Shown piece after piece: positions 24,956-33,141 of a DNA stretch of 64,000 nt (position 1 is the first letter of the stretch; every line of letters starts with the position of its first letter). The notes below the pieces were generated by a model, which worked only from the letters and a program-made list of their open reading frames with translations, was not told the origin of the DNA and ran no database searches. Both the position numbers and the translations under genes were made by a program. This DNA is from Limosilactobacillus avistercoris (GTDB lineage: Bacteria > Bacillota > Bacilli > Lactobacillales > Lactobacillaceae), in contig NZ_JACSQW010000006.1 in NCBI RefSeq assembly GCF_014836425.1, positions 35,266 to 99,265 on the forward strand, given 5' to 3'.

Positions 24956-25858
24956 CTATTCTAAATGGTATTTTACCAGATCTTGACTAAAATAGTCAGG
25001 AAGCGGCGCGGTAATTGTAATTTTCTGATTACTAAACGGCACCACTAACCGTTGCTTGTACCCGTGTAAGTACATTTTAGCTGACGAAGAAGGATTATAA
25101 ATCGGATCTCCCACAATCGGATGACCGCTATATTCAAGATGAACTCTTAATTGGTGAGTTCTTCCCGTTCCTAACTTCAAATCAACCAGCGAATACTCCG
25201 AATTACTCTTAACCGTTTGATAAAAGGTTTGTGCCCGTTGTGAATGCTCACCATTAACCTTCCTTTTTCGAATATCACTTGGATCATTTCCAATTGGCCA
25301 GTCCCACTCACCGCTACCTTTGATTTGACCTTCAACTAGTGCTAGGTACTCCCGATGAATTTTTCCCAGACTAATTAGTCGGTCTAAGATTGGCACAACA
25401 ACCGGATTCTTCGCCACAATTACCGCCCCGCTAGTTTGCAGATCGATTCGGTGAACCATATATGCTTGATGGTGTAAATAGCCGGCAACATCGTTCATTA
25501 GCGTTCCGGTTTCTCCCGTCTCATTAGGGTGACTCTTTTGGCCTCGTGGTTTGTTAACAACCAGTAAATCACGATTTTCATACAGCACATCCAGCTTAGG
25601 ATTGTTTGTTGGGATGTACTGATTATTACCTGGGTGGCGGAATTCATCCCCTCTAAATTGCAGCACCACCTGATCCCCAGGGTGAATTGCCGTGTTCATT
25701 GAATGGTACTTGCCATTTACCAACACTTGACGACGACTACGGAGATAGTGAACAAACCGTTTTGGAAGAAGCCATTGTTGCTGTAATAGCTCACGAATGG
25801 AGAGCACTGGCTGATTAGCGGCTAACTGTTCCTGAATCTGCCATTGATAGTTAACCAT
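24956..25858 (-). CDS. RluA/RluD-family pseudouridine synthase
   Basis: A 300-residue RNA-modifying enzyme. It has an N-terminal S4-like region (about residues 15-70, RFVHYLRSRRQVLVNGKY) and the catalytic domain with the Asp in VHRIDLQTSGAVIVAK; the family consensus is HRLD, so Ile replaces Leu next to the catalytic Asp. The C-terminal motif GRTHQLRVHL is intact. It probably forms pseudouridine in rRNA or tRNA; the site cannot be told. Its ATG overlaps the stop of the preceding hydrolase gene by one base (TAATG). Confidence 0.88.
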   Translation of the reverse strand: MVNYQWQIQEQLAANQPVLSIRELLQQQWLLPKRFVHYLRSRRQVLVNGKYHSMNTAIHPGDQVVLQFRGDEFRHPGNNQYIPTNNPKLDVLYENRDLLVVNKPRGQKSHPNETGETGTLMNDVAGYLHHQAYMVHRIDLQTSGAVIVAKNPVVVPILDRLISLGKIHREYLALVEGQIKGSGEWDWPIGNDPSDIRKRKVNGEHSQRAQTFYQTVKSNSEYSLVDLKLGTGRTHQLRVHLEYSGHPIVGDPIYNPSSSAKMYLHGYKQRLVVPFSNQKITITAPLPDYFSQDLVKYHLE

Positions 25859-26835
25859 TACTTAACCTCCCGAACAGTTAATTGGTCAGGGACATGATAA
25901 ACTTTTGGCTTGTCCCAGCTAAGCATTTCCGGTGTTAATTGCAATTTTGTAATATCACCGCGGTGGTACGGTTGAAAGTAATAACTGCGACTCTCAGCCA
26001 CCGTCACTGCGCGGTATACGGAATAGGTGCTCTGGTGACGAGTATTTTGCGGAACCGTGACGCTATCTAAGAGGTGCCACTCACTGATCACCCCATGCTT
26101 TTCATCCTGTGGGACATCTGATCGTTCCTTTAAATAAGCAGCCCGAACAAATCTGGCACTTGGCGAATAATAACCTGGCGGATTGGTTTTCCCTGAAAGA
26201 CGGCCAGTCGTTACCCGCGGTGTGTTGAGTGGGACACGATGTTTGTTAAAAGCTGGTGTAAATTCAACGTATTTTTCCATTTGCTGAAGCTGCTTTTCAA
26301 AATTAGGACTGTTAGTCACTACGCCTAAGGGATTCTCAATTACTCGTAACGGGTTTTGGGTTGGTTCAATCACAACAATTCTTCCCGTCCGGTCAGCAAC
26401 CGCAAAGTGAAGTTCAGGATTACCATACTTGGTATCGCTATTCTTTTCACTCATTAATTCAACTTCACCGAGGTGCTCTTCAATTTCAGCGACAGTTCGA
26501 AAGTTACCGAGAAGCCAAAAGATAAATTCATACGCTGCAAGCTGAACTTTTCCCTGATTACGCTCATCTACATAGTGTGCTCCGTTAGCAAATGTCAGTT
26601 TCTGCGCCATTAGACCATGCTCATTAACCCCATCTGATACATCAATCCGAGTTGCAGAAAGGCTTCCCCCGCCAACCATTGCATATTTATTTGTATAAAT
26701 TCGGTGATCAAATGCAGTGGCCCACTTGAATTGTCGAGGAACAAATAACGGTGAGACTGCCAAGGCCGGCCAATCCATTGTTCGCGCCAATAAGTGAGTA
26801 TGATCAAATGTTACCTGATAAATACTGGTACACAT
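25858..26835 (-). CDS. Choloylglycine hydrolase-family protein (bile salt hydrolase / penicillin V acylase type)
   Basis: An N-terminal-nucleophile hydrolase of 325 residues. After removal of Met the Cys2 would be the nucleophile (MCTSIYQ). Other expected residues are Arg and Asp in LLARTMDW, Asn in VVTNSPNF and a later Arg in RFVRAAYL. The family covers conjugated bile salt hydrolases, penicillin V acylases and related quorum-signal acylases; the substrate cannot be read from these motifs. No signal peptide is present. It is the first gene of an operon with the pseudouridine synthase, terC and trxA, an uncommon partner set. Confidence 0.85.
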   Translation of the reverse strand: MCTSIYQVTFDHTHLLARTMDWPALAVSPLFVPRQFKWATAFDHRIYTNKYAMVGGGSLSATRIDVSDGVNEHGLMAQKLTFANGAHYVDERNQGKVQLAAYEFIFWLLGNFRTVAEIEEHLGEVELMSEKNSDTKYGNPELHFAVADRTGRIVVIEPTQNPLRVIENPLGVVTNSPNFEKQLQQMEKYVEFTPAFNKHRVPLNTPRVTTGRLSGKTNPPGYYSPSARFVRAAYLKERSDVPQDEKHGVISEWHLLDSVTVPQNTRHQSTYSVYRAVTVAESRSYYFQPYHRGDITKLQLTPEMLSWDKPKVYHVPDQLTVREVK

Positions 26836-26980
26836 GATGGTTTACCTCCCCTTTTTTTATCTTAAGTTTATCTGATTTCCCGGGAAATAGTTATCATTTT
26901 GTCTTCAGACTGCTTTACTTTTCTCTGCTAAAATAGTTGAATAGGATTATAAGCGATTTACGCAAGGGGGATGAACGGCA

Positions 26981-27898
26981 ATGTTAAGTACGGAGAGAAT
27001 CAACGCTCATAGCTGGTGGATCAGTGTGTTTGAACCACTCCCCCACGAGCGGCAGGATCTTATCCAAAAGTATGAGGTTACTAAGGAGCTGCTTGACTAT
27101 GCCATTGACCCCTATGAAAAAGCTCGGGTTGAAGTTGATCCAGATGCTGGAGTTACTTTGCTGATCTTCGATGTCTATGTTCCAACTCACGAGGTAACTG
27201 CTCCACAGACCGCACCAATCGGTATTATGCTAACAAATAACAACCTGATCACATTCACAAATGCTAAGACTAACTTTGTTAACGGAACTATCGCTAACCA
27301 ACTCAAACGTTTACAGAATCGCGATACCGTTGTTGAAAAATTAAATCTGGTTCTCGCTGTCCTGTACCGCTTGTCAACTGATTACTTTGGACCTTTACGC
27401 CGGGTTGACCAAAAGCGGCAACAAATCCAGCGCTCACTTCAAGGGCGTACCGGTCGAAAAGCCATTACTGAATTTATGGAAATTGAAACTGGTTTGGTCT
27501 ACATGCTTACTTCACTAAAAGGGAACGTTTCGTTACTGGAAGAATTCGAGCGACGAATGAATCCGATCATGTCGACCCGTCAGAGGAATGACCTTGATGA
27601 TGTTATTGTCGAAGCCCAGCAAGGACTGGAAATGGCACAAATGACTTCTGATGTCTCTGCCCGGGTTTCAAATGCATACAGCAAGGTCCTGGATAGTGAC
27701 CTAAACCAAACAATGAAGTTTTTGACAATTTATTCAATTCTTCTTTCCATCCCCACCATCGTTGCCGGATTTTATGGTGAAAACGTCGCACTACCGCTGG
27801 CTAACAAGAGTTATTCCTGGATCATTACCATCGTAATTGCAATTCTCTTAATGATCCTCTGCGCTGTCTTCCTAATTAGGAAGGATTGGTGGAAATAA
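26981..27898 (+). CDS. corA: CorA-like divalent cation transporter
   Basis: A 305-residue CorA-family protein with a large N-terminal cytoplasmic domain and two C-terminal helices. The second half has the usual long helix, then TM1 ending in GFYGENV. The canonical family motif is YGMNV (GMN), so Met is replaced by Glu here. The short loop after it (ALPLANKSYSW) precedes TM2 and the basic C-terminal tail IRKDWWK. It probably moves Mg2+ or another divalent ion. The start ATG follows GGGGG with normal spacing, and an extended -10 TGCTAAAAT lies upstream. Confidence 0.85.
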   Translation: MLSTERINAHSWWISVFEPLPHERQDLIQKYEVTKELLDYAIDPYEKARVEVDPDAGVTLLIFDVYVPTHEVTAPQTAPIGIMLTNNNLITFTNAKTNFVNGTIANQLKRLQNRDTVVEKLNLVLAVLYRLSTDYFGPLRRVDQKRQQIQRSLQGRTGRKAITEFMEIETGLVYMLTSLKGNVSLLEEFERRMNPIMSTRQRNDLDDVIVEAQQGLEMAQMTSDVSARVSNAYSKVLDSDLNQTMKFLTIYSILLSIPTIVAGFYGENVALPLANKSYSWIITIVIAILLMILCAVFLIRKDWWK

Positions 27899-27983
27899 GG
27901 AAGTGCAGACGAAGCACGTTATCACTATGGTTGTTGTCTATAGGGGCTTCTCTGTGAACGCGTTTTGGCTCAGCTGAAGTAGA

Positions 27984-28021
27984 AAAGCCTAAGTACAAGA
28001 CTATGTACTTAGGCTTTTTTG
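27984..28021 (+). terminator. Terminator of corA
   Basis: AAAAGCCTAAGTACA pairs with TGTACTTAGGCTTTTTT. The 393-base gap after corA otherwise holds only this and the palindromic repeat block. Confidence 0.85.
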
Positions 28022-28039
28022 TGTGGTTAGAGATAGCGT

Positions 28040-28290
28040 TCTAGGCAGCTGAGTCGAGATCTGCTCGCCGTGACCGCAATCTCCATCTAACTATCCCGTC
28101 CTTGATTGTAAAAACAATCATCGTCCGGGATTCCTTAGTACTCGATTGCTAGTCCGTCACGGCTCACACTCTACTTTAAACGTGCTTTGCCCGAGTTTCC
28201 TAGAGCTAGCGACCTCCTTCCTAGGCGCAAGTCGCCTTCGTCAGGAGAAATCGCTAGCTTTCCGGAAACTCTTTGGGGCAAAGGCACTCT
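28040..28290 (-). repeat. Palindromic intergenic repeat, copy C (type I followed by type II)
   Basis: Two long hairpins lie side by side. Type I spans 28067-28163, with GCCGTGAC/GTCACGGC, GCAATC/GATTGC and TTGATTGT/ACAATCA, then GGCTCACACTCT. Type II spans 28186-28282, with TTTGCCC/GGGGCAAA, GAGTTTCC/GGAAACTC, AGCTAGCGA/TCGCTAGCT and an apical TCCT..GGCG/CGCC..AGGA, then GGCACTCT. The last T of CACTCT is two bases from the TAA stop of the minus-strand dipeptidase. Confidence 0.82.
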
Positions 28291-28291
28291 T

Positions 28292-29722
28292 TTAATAATT
28301 ATCCCCTCTCTCAAACTGGAACTTGGAGTTTAAGAGGGATTGGTGGATAAGACTGTTGAGAAGGTCCTTGGTAGCGTCCATGGCGTGGGTTGCGGTCTTG
28401 TCGTTTCGCTTGGTAAGGAAGTCGGTAACGGCATCTCCTTGCTTGGTTTTTGCAATGGCGGTAATCATGTCGACCCGCTTAACGGCATAGCTTTGTGAAG
28501 CATCACGGAAAGCATTTACCTCGTTAATAAATTCATGGTAACGAGGTTCAACGATTACTTCCAATTGTTTTTGTAGCCAGTATGCACTGTCATCAACCTT
28601 GTTGCCAGCGTGATCGTATGATGCCGGCGTTGCATTAATGTTCGTAAAGAATGGAACGTATGGGCTGTACGCAAAGAAGCCAAAGTTAATCCATTGAATT
28701 GCGGCACATTCTGCCGGAACGTTATTCCGAATTTGCAAAATGCATGAGCTTTGGTTCCGGTCTAAGGCAATTGAACGGAACTTCTTTTGATCCTTTTCGT
28801 CACCAGAAGCATACGAACCGGTTGGATCATATGGTGTGCCATTGTAGTGTGATGACAGGAAGTATTCAATATCTTCAACAGCCAGCTTCTTTTCTGCCCG
28901 TTGGATGAACGGAATGTCCAAGCTGGTTGGTTCTTGTTCAACAGATGGTGTAAACAGCTTTTGACCATACCATGAACGTGGGGTGTTGTAATATTGGTCA
29001 GCTTCGTCATTAGTTCCGAAAATCTTCCGGAAGTTGAAACTACCTGGGTATGGATTTAAATTATTGTCTTGAACAAATTGTTGGATTGTTGAGGCAAACA
29101 TAAAGTTGTCTGGATCTTCAAAGTTAACCTCTTCAATGCACATGATATTAGGACAAATTGCATAGGCATCATCCGGAATCCGTTGAGCAACCCACTGGTG
29201 ACCGCCAGCAGTTTCAAAGTACCAGACTTCATTGTTATCACTAAATGCAATCCCGTTACTTTCACCAGTCCCGTAAGTTTCAATTAAGTGACCAAGTCGT
29301 TGGACACCTTCACGAGCACTCTTGATGAATGGCAGAACAAGGTAAACCATTGAGTCTTCGTCAACACCCTTTTCAACCAGTGGGTCATGACCAAGAACTC
29401 GTGGGTTAGTCATTTCGGTTTCGGAGGCGCTCATCGCAACATTATATTCATTGATCCCCTGTTCATCCCACCGACCATGATTAATATCACCATTAGTAGT
29501 GGCAGTGAAACGGCAGCCTCGTCCTTCTAGATCAACCTCTAGGCCATTATAGGTCGATGTGAAGTGTTCCCCTGTATAGTCCTTAGCTAGGTATACCTGG
29601 AAAGTCTTTGGGTTAACACCATCGTAATAATCTTCGTTCCGTGCAATCATAGTTGAACCGTCAATTGACGCATTCTTACCAACTAACATTGCAGTACAAC
29701 TGCTCATTTTTTTGACACTCAT
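28292..29722 (-). CDS. pepD: C69-family dipeptidase PepD
   Basis: An N-terminal-nucleophile dipeptidase of 476 residues. Near the N terminus it reads SSCTAMLVGKNASIDGSTM, where the Cys is the expected nucleophile after processing, followed by IARNEDYYDG. PepD enzymes in lactobacilli are broad-specificity cytoplasmic dipeptidases. The start chosen (29722) lies nine bases after AAAGGA. It is monocistronic, and a palindromic repeat lies directly after its stop. Length and N-terminal motifs are normal. Confidence 0.92.
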   Translation of the reverse strand: MSVKKMSSCTAMLVGKNASIDGSTMIARNEDYYDGVNPKTFQVYLAKDYTGEHFTSTYNGLEVDLEGRGCRFTATTNGDINHGRWDEQGINEYNVAMSASETEMTNPRVLGHDPLVEKGVDEDSMVYLVLPFIKSAREGVQRLGHLIETYGTGESNGIAFSDNNEVWYFETAGGHQWVAQRIPDDAYAICPNIMCIEEVNFEDPDNFMFASTIQQFVQDNNLNPYPGSFNFRKIFGTNDEADQYYNTPRSWYGQKLFTPSVEQEPTSLDIPFIQRAEKKLAVEDIEYFLSSHYNGTPYDPTGSYASGDEKDQKKFRSIALDRNQSSCILQIRNNVPAECAAIQWINFGFFAYSPYVPFFTNINATPASYDHAGNKVDDSAYWLQKQLEVIVEPRYHEFINEVNAFRDASQSYAVKRVDMITAIAKTKQGDAVTDFLTKRNDKTATHAMDATKDLLNSLIHQSLLNSKFQFERGDNY

Positions 29723-29823
29723 TTTGCCCCATCCTTTCGGTTATGTTTATTATTTATAATAACACTTTTAACCTGATCCCCTTGCCTGCTTTTTCAAGTC
29801 GTGGTAGGATAACAATATTATCT

Positions 29824-29950
29824 GCCTATATAATACCGTAATATGGTCGGTAAGTCTCTACCCAAAGCCTTAAACTTTGGACTATAAGCAACAAGAGTAA
29901 TACTAGTTTGTAGAGGGACTGCGGCATTTGTCAGCAGTCCCTCTTTTTTT
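29824..29950 (+). promoter_or_regulatory. Guanine-class purine riboswitch with terminator
   Basis: The aptamer (about 29824-29889) has the conserved loop elements ATATGGTCGG, AAGTCTCTACC and the 3' side GGACTATAAGC, with a P1 stem GC..TATA/TATA..GC. The base that sets specificity reads C in GACTA, so guanine/hypoxanthine/xanthine rather than adenine. The terminator AGAGGGACTGC/GCAGTCCCTCT plus T run lies at 29912-29950. It should turn pbuX off when guanine is plentiful. Confidence 0.93.
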
Positions 29951-29970
29951 ATTTAAGGGAGGATTAAATC

Positions 29971-31296
29971 GTGGAAGAGCTCAGTTCAACAACCACTTCG
30001 AAGCATAGTAAAGTTTTATTTTCACCGAAAGATTTCGTACTCGGATTCCAACATTTACTTGCAATGTATTCCGGGGATGTTTTGGTTCCCCTACTTATTG
30101 GGAGCTATCTCCACTTCTCAGCCATGCAAATGACTTACTTGGTCTCCATTGATATTTTCATGTGTGGAATTGCAACCCTTCTTCAATTAAAGCAGACTGC
30201 TTTAACGGGGATTGGATTGCCAGTCGTTCTTGGTTGTGCTGTTCAAGCCGTTACTCCCCTCGAATCAATCGGGAGTAAATTAGGAATCACCTACATGTAC
30301 GGTGCAATTATTGCATCAGGGGTCTTTGTCTTCTTGATTGCTGGGGTCTTTTCAAAATTAAAGAAACTTTTCCCACCAGTTGTTACTGGTTCTTTAATCA
30401 CGATCATTGGTTTCACCCTTGTTCCTGTTGGTTTTCAAGATCTCGGTGGCGGAACACCATCTGCCCATTCATTCGGTGATCCAAAGAACCTTCTTGTTGG
30501 TTTTATTACTATTGCGGTTATTTTGCTCCTTAATGCTTGGGCAAAGGGATTTTTAAAGTCAATCGCAATCCTATTAGGAATTTTAATTAGCTCCTTTATT
30601 GCCGGTGCAATGGGAATGGTTTCCTTAAAGCCAGTCTCCCAAGCAGCATGGCTCCATACGCCACAGTTATTTTTCTTTGGTGTTCCTCACTTCAACGCGA
30701 GTGCAATGATTACTATGATCTTGGTATCACTAACAACAATGATCGAGTCAACCGGTGTCTTCTTCGCTCTTGGGGAAGTCACTGGACAAAAACTTACTAG
30801 TGAAGATATTAAACGTGGTTACCGGGCTGAAGGGATCGCAGCAATCCTTGGCGGGCTCTTCAATACCTTCCCCTACTCCACCTTCTCCGAAAATGTTGGG
30901 GTCATTCGGATGTCTGGCGTTAAAACTCGGCGTCCCGTTTATTATGCAGCCGTTATGCTCTTACTCCTTGGCCTGCTTCCAAAAGCCGGAGCATTAGCCA
31001 CTGTTATTCCTGACCCAGTCCTTGGTGGAGCAATGATCGTTATGTTTGGGATTGTTGGGGTTCAAGGAATCCAAATCCTCCACAAAGTTGATTTTACAGA
31101 TAACGGAAATATCCTGGTTGCTTCTGTTTCCGTCGGCTTAGGACTTGGGGTAACGATGTACCCTCATATTTTCCAGTTCTTGCCTACTGAATTTCAAATT
31201 ATGATGGGAAATGGGGTCGTTGTTGGTAGCGTCGCCGCCGTAGTTCTCAATCTTTTATTCAACGGTTACGGAAAAGAAAAACCTGCTAAAAATTAA
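29971..31296 (+). CDS. pbuX: Xanthine permease PbuX (NCS2 family)
   Basis: Nucleobase:proton symporter of 441 residues with about 12-14 helices. Family features include LAMYSGDVLVPLLIG and the NCS2 signature region VGVIRMSGVKTRRPV. Its length and the upstream guanine riboswitch point to a xanthine or guanine permease. The start is GTG (29971) behind GGGAGG. The gene is alone between the riboswitch terminator and the next T-box promoter, which starts 24 bases after its stop. Confidence 0.9.
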   Translation: MEELSSTTTSKHSKVLFSPKDFVLGFQHLLAMYSGDVLVPLLIGSYLHFSAMQMTYLVSIDIFMCGIATLLQLKQTALTGIGLPVVLGCAVQAVTPLESIGSKLGITYMYGAIIASGVFVFLIAGVFSKLKKLFPPVVTGSLITIIGFTLVPVGFQDLGGGTPSAHSFGDPKNLLVGFITIAVILLLNAWAKGFLKSIAILLGILISSFIAGAMGMVSLKPVSQAAWLHTPQLFFFGVPHFNASAMITMILVSLTTMIESTGVFFALGEVTGQKLTSEDIKRGYRAEGIAAILGGLFNTFPYSTFSENVGVIRMSGVKTRRPVYYAAVMLLLLGLLPKAGALATVIPDPVLGGAMIVMFGIVGVQGIQILHKVDFTDNGNILVASVSVGLGLGVTMYPHIFQFLPTEFQIMMGNGVVVGSVAAVVLNLLFNGYGKEKPAKN

Positions 31297-31320
31297 TCTC
31301 ATTAAATTTTAATAATCATA

Positions 31321-31586
31321 TTGACAATTTAATTTAGCCACGCTAGAATAACTTCAACAATTATCGTTTCAGTAATTGCTTCGTTAGGTGTCAGAGAGCC
31401 GGTGGGGATGTGCGAACCGGTCAGGCGGAGTTAATGAATTATCGCGAGTATAAGATTGCTCGGCCATAGTCAGTGCCGTTACCACCTGATACGAGAGCGT
31501 ATTACTATAAAGGATACGTATGTGGGTGGTACCGCGGTTAATAAATCGTCCCGTTGATGATCTTTTTCATCAGCGGGACTTTTTTA
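31321..31586 (+). promoter_or_regulatory. T-box leader of the nhaC gene (amino acid unresolved)
   Basis: Promoter TTGACA (31321-31326), 17 bases, TAGAAT (31344-31349). The stem I features AGTA and GGTGTCAGAGAGCCGG are present, as is the T-box GGGTGGTACCGCGG (31524-31537). The terminator GTCCCGTTGATG/CATCAGCGGGAC plus T run lies at 31548-31586. The 3' side of the specifier loop reads ATGAATTATCGCGAG. ATC (31441-31443, Ile) suits the lower stem best, TAT (Tyr) suits spacing from GAA, and ATG (Met) is also there, so I do not assign a codon with confidence. Confidence 0.85.
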
Positions 31587-31614
31587 TGGTTATTGTTTCA
31601 AGGAGGAACTAAAA

Positions 31615-31662
31615 ATGAAAAATTGCGGCGGAATTATTCGTTATCAGCTTCAATTCAAATAA
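31615..31662 (+). CDS. Small ORF between the T-box and nhaC (15 aa)
   Basis: A 15-codon ORF encoding MKNCGGIIRYQLQFK with a strong ribosome binding site (AAGGAGGA, about seven bases before ATG). It lies after the T-box terminator and 38 bases before nhaC, and ends in TAA-TAA. No hairpin follows, so it is not a second attenuator. It may be a short coupled peptide or a translated 5' UTR ORF. I do not recognise the peptide. Confidence 0.5.
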   Translation: MKNCGGIIRYQLQFK

Positions 31663-31699
31663 TAACTAACTAATCAATTATGTAAGGGAGATTTAAATT

Positions 31700-33067
31700 A
31701 TGAAGTCAATCAAGTTTGGTGAAGCGATTAGTATCTTACTAATCATGTTAATTGTTTTAGGAACGGCGGTTATTAAGTTTGGCCTTTCCCCACAAATTCC
31801 TGTACTGTTTGTAATTGCATTAATCATTCTATGGGCAAAGTTGCGTGGTGCTTCTTGGGATGACCTCCACAAAGGGATCCAAGATGGAATTGGGACTGCA
31901 ATTATTCCAATCTTTATCTTTATCCTAATTGGAGCGCTCATTGCTGTCTGGATTAAAGCTGGGATCATCCCTTCCATCATGGTGGTTGGGTTTAAGATCA
32001 TCAGTGCAAAATGGTTTGTCCCTTCAACCTTCGTTGTTTGTGCCTTAGTTGGGACATCAATTGGAAGTGGTTTTACAACTATCTCAACAATTGGGTTAGC
32101 CCTTTTCGCTGTTGGTCATGCGATGGGAATTAACCCTGCTCTAGTTGCTGGTTCAATCGTTTCAGGGGCTGTCTTTGGCGATAAGATGTCTCCATTATCC
32201 GACTCCACAAACCTCGCTTCAGCTATTGCTGGTAGTGACTTGTTTGCTCATATTAAGAACATGATGTGGTCCACCATCCCATCTTTCACCGTTTCATTTA
32301 TTCTTTTCTGGGTTATCGGTCAAAGCGGTAGCGGGATGAACTCCAGCAAGATCGTTCACACTACTCAAGCATTGATGAACAACTTTAATATTAGCTGGTG
32401 GGCCTTGCTACCAATTGCGTTACTCTTCACCTGTGCTTGGCGTCACGTTCCTGCCATTCCAACTCTATTTATCAACATCATTGTGACCGTAATCATGATT
32501 TTTGTTCAGGATCCACACACGTCCCTTAAATCATTAACTAACTTGATTAGTGAAGGATTCGTTGCTCATACTAATGATGCTTCAGTTAATGCTCTTCTCT
32601 CTCGTGGTGGAATTACCAGTATGATGGGAACGGTCTCCTTGATTATTGTGACCCTTTCTCTTGGGGGCATCTTAATGCAATTTAACGTTATCCAATCTGC
32701 AATGGATCCCCTTGTTAAGCACCTTAAGACTCCAGGGAGCTTAATTCTGACTACAATTCTTTCTGGAATTGGCGTGAACCTCTTCGTTGGTGAACAATAC
32801 CTTTCAGTAATTCTTCCTGGTCGAGCTTTCAAGACTGCCTTTAAGGACATGGGACTTTCCCCATTAGCCCTCAGTCGGGTCCTTGAAGATGGTGGAAGTG
32901 TAATTAATTACTTAATTCCATGGGGTGTTGCCGGAATGTTCGCGGCATCAACCCTTGGCGTTCCCGTTCTTCACTTCCTACCATTTGTCTTCTTCAGCCT
33001 CTTCTCTCCAGTATTTTCCGTTATTAGTGGGTTTACTGGAATCGGCCTAAAACGTGCTAAAAATTAA
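31700..33067 (+). CDS. NhaC-family Na+/H+ antiporter or amino acid transporter
   Basis: A membrane protein of 455 residues with 11-12 helices, of the NhaC family (IT superfamily). Features include GTSIGSGFTTISTIGLA, GAVFGDKMSPLSDSTNLASA and GVNLFVGEQYLSV. NhaC homologues behind T-boxes are usually candidate amino acid transporters (Met, Tyr, Lys types), not sodium antiporters. The T-box here supports such a role, but the amino acid is not fixed. Ribosome binding site AAGGGAG precedes ATG 31700. A bidirectional terminator follows. Confidence 0.8.
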   Translation: MKSIKFGEAISILLIMLIVLGTAVIKFGLSPQIPVLFVIALIILWAKLRGASWDDLHKGIQDGIGTAIIPIFIFILIGALIAVWIKAGIIPSIMVVGFKIISAKWFVPSTFVVCALVGTSIGSGFTTISTIGLALFAVGHAMGINPALVAGSIVSGAVFGDKMSPLSDSTNLASAIAGSDLFAHIKNMMWSTIPSFTVSFILFWVIGQSGSGMNSSKIVHTTQALMNNFNISWWALLPIALLFTCAWRHVPAIPTLFINIIVTVIMIFVQDPHTSLKSLTNLISEGFVAHTNDASVNALLSRGGITSMMGTVSLIIVTLSLGGILMQFNVIQSAMDPLVKHLKTPGSLILTTILSGIGVNLFVGEQYLSVILPGRAFKTAFKDMGLSPLALSRVLEDGGSVINYLIPWGVAGMFAASTLGVPVLHFLPFVFFSLFSPVFSVISGFTGIGLKRAKN

Positions 33068-33079
33068 ATATAAGGATCA

Positions 33080-33119
33080 AAAAAATGTCAATGTTCGACG
33101 TGAACATTGGCATTTTTGT
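33080..33119. terminator. Bidirectional terminator between nhaC and the YfcC gene
   Basis: AAAAATGTCAATGTTC pairs with GAACATTGGCATTTTT. Confidence 0.85.
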
Positions 33120-33141
33120 AGTTTAAATTTAATTCTATTGC

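Noticed and set aside
31434..31436. ATG as a certain Met specifier in the second T-box
   Set aside because: The lower stem that would follow ATG does not pair with the 5' side, so the assignment was kept open.
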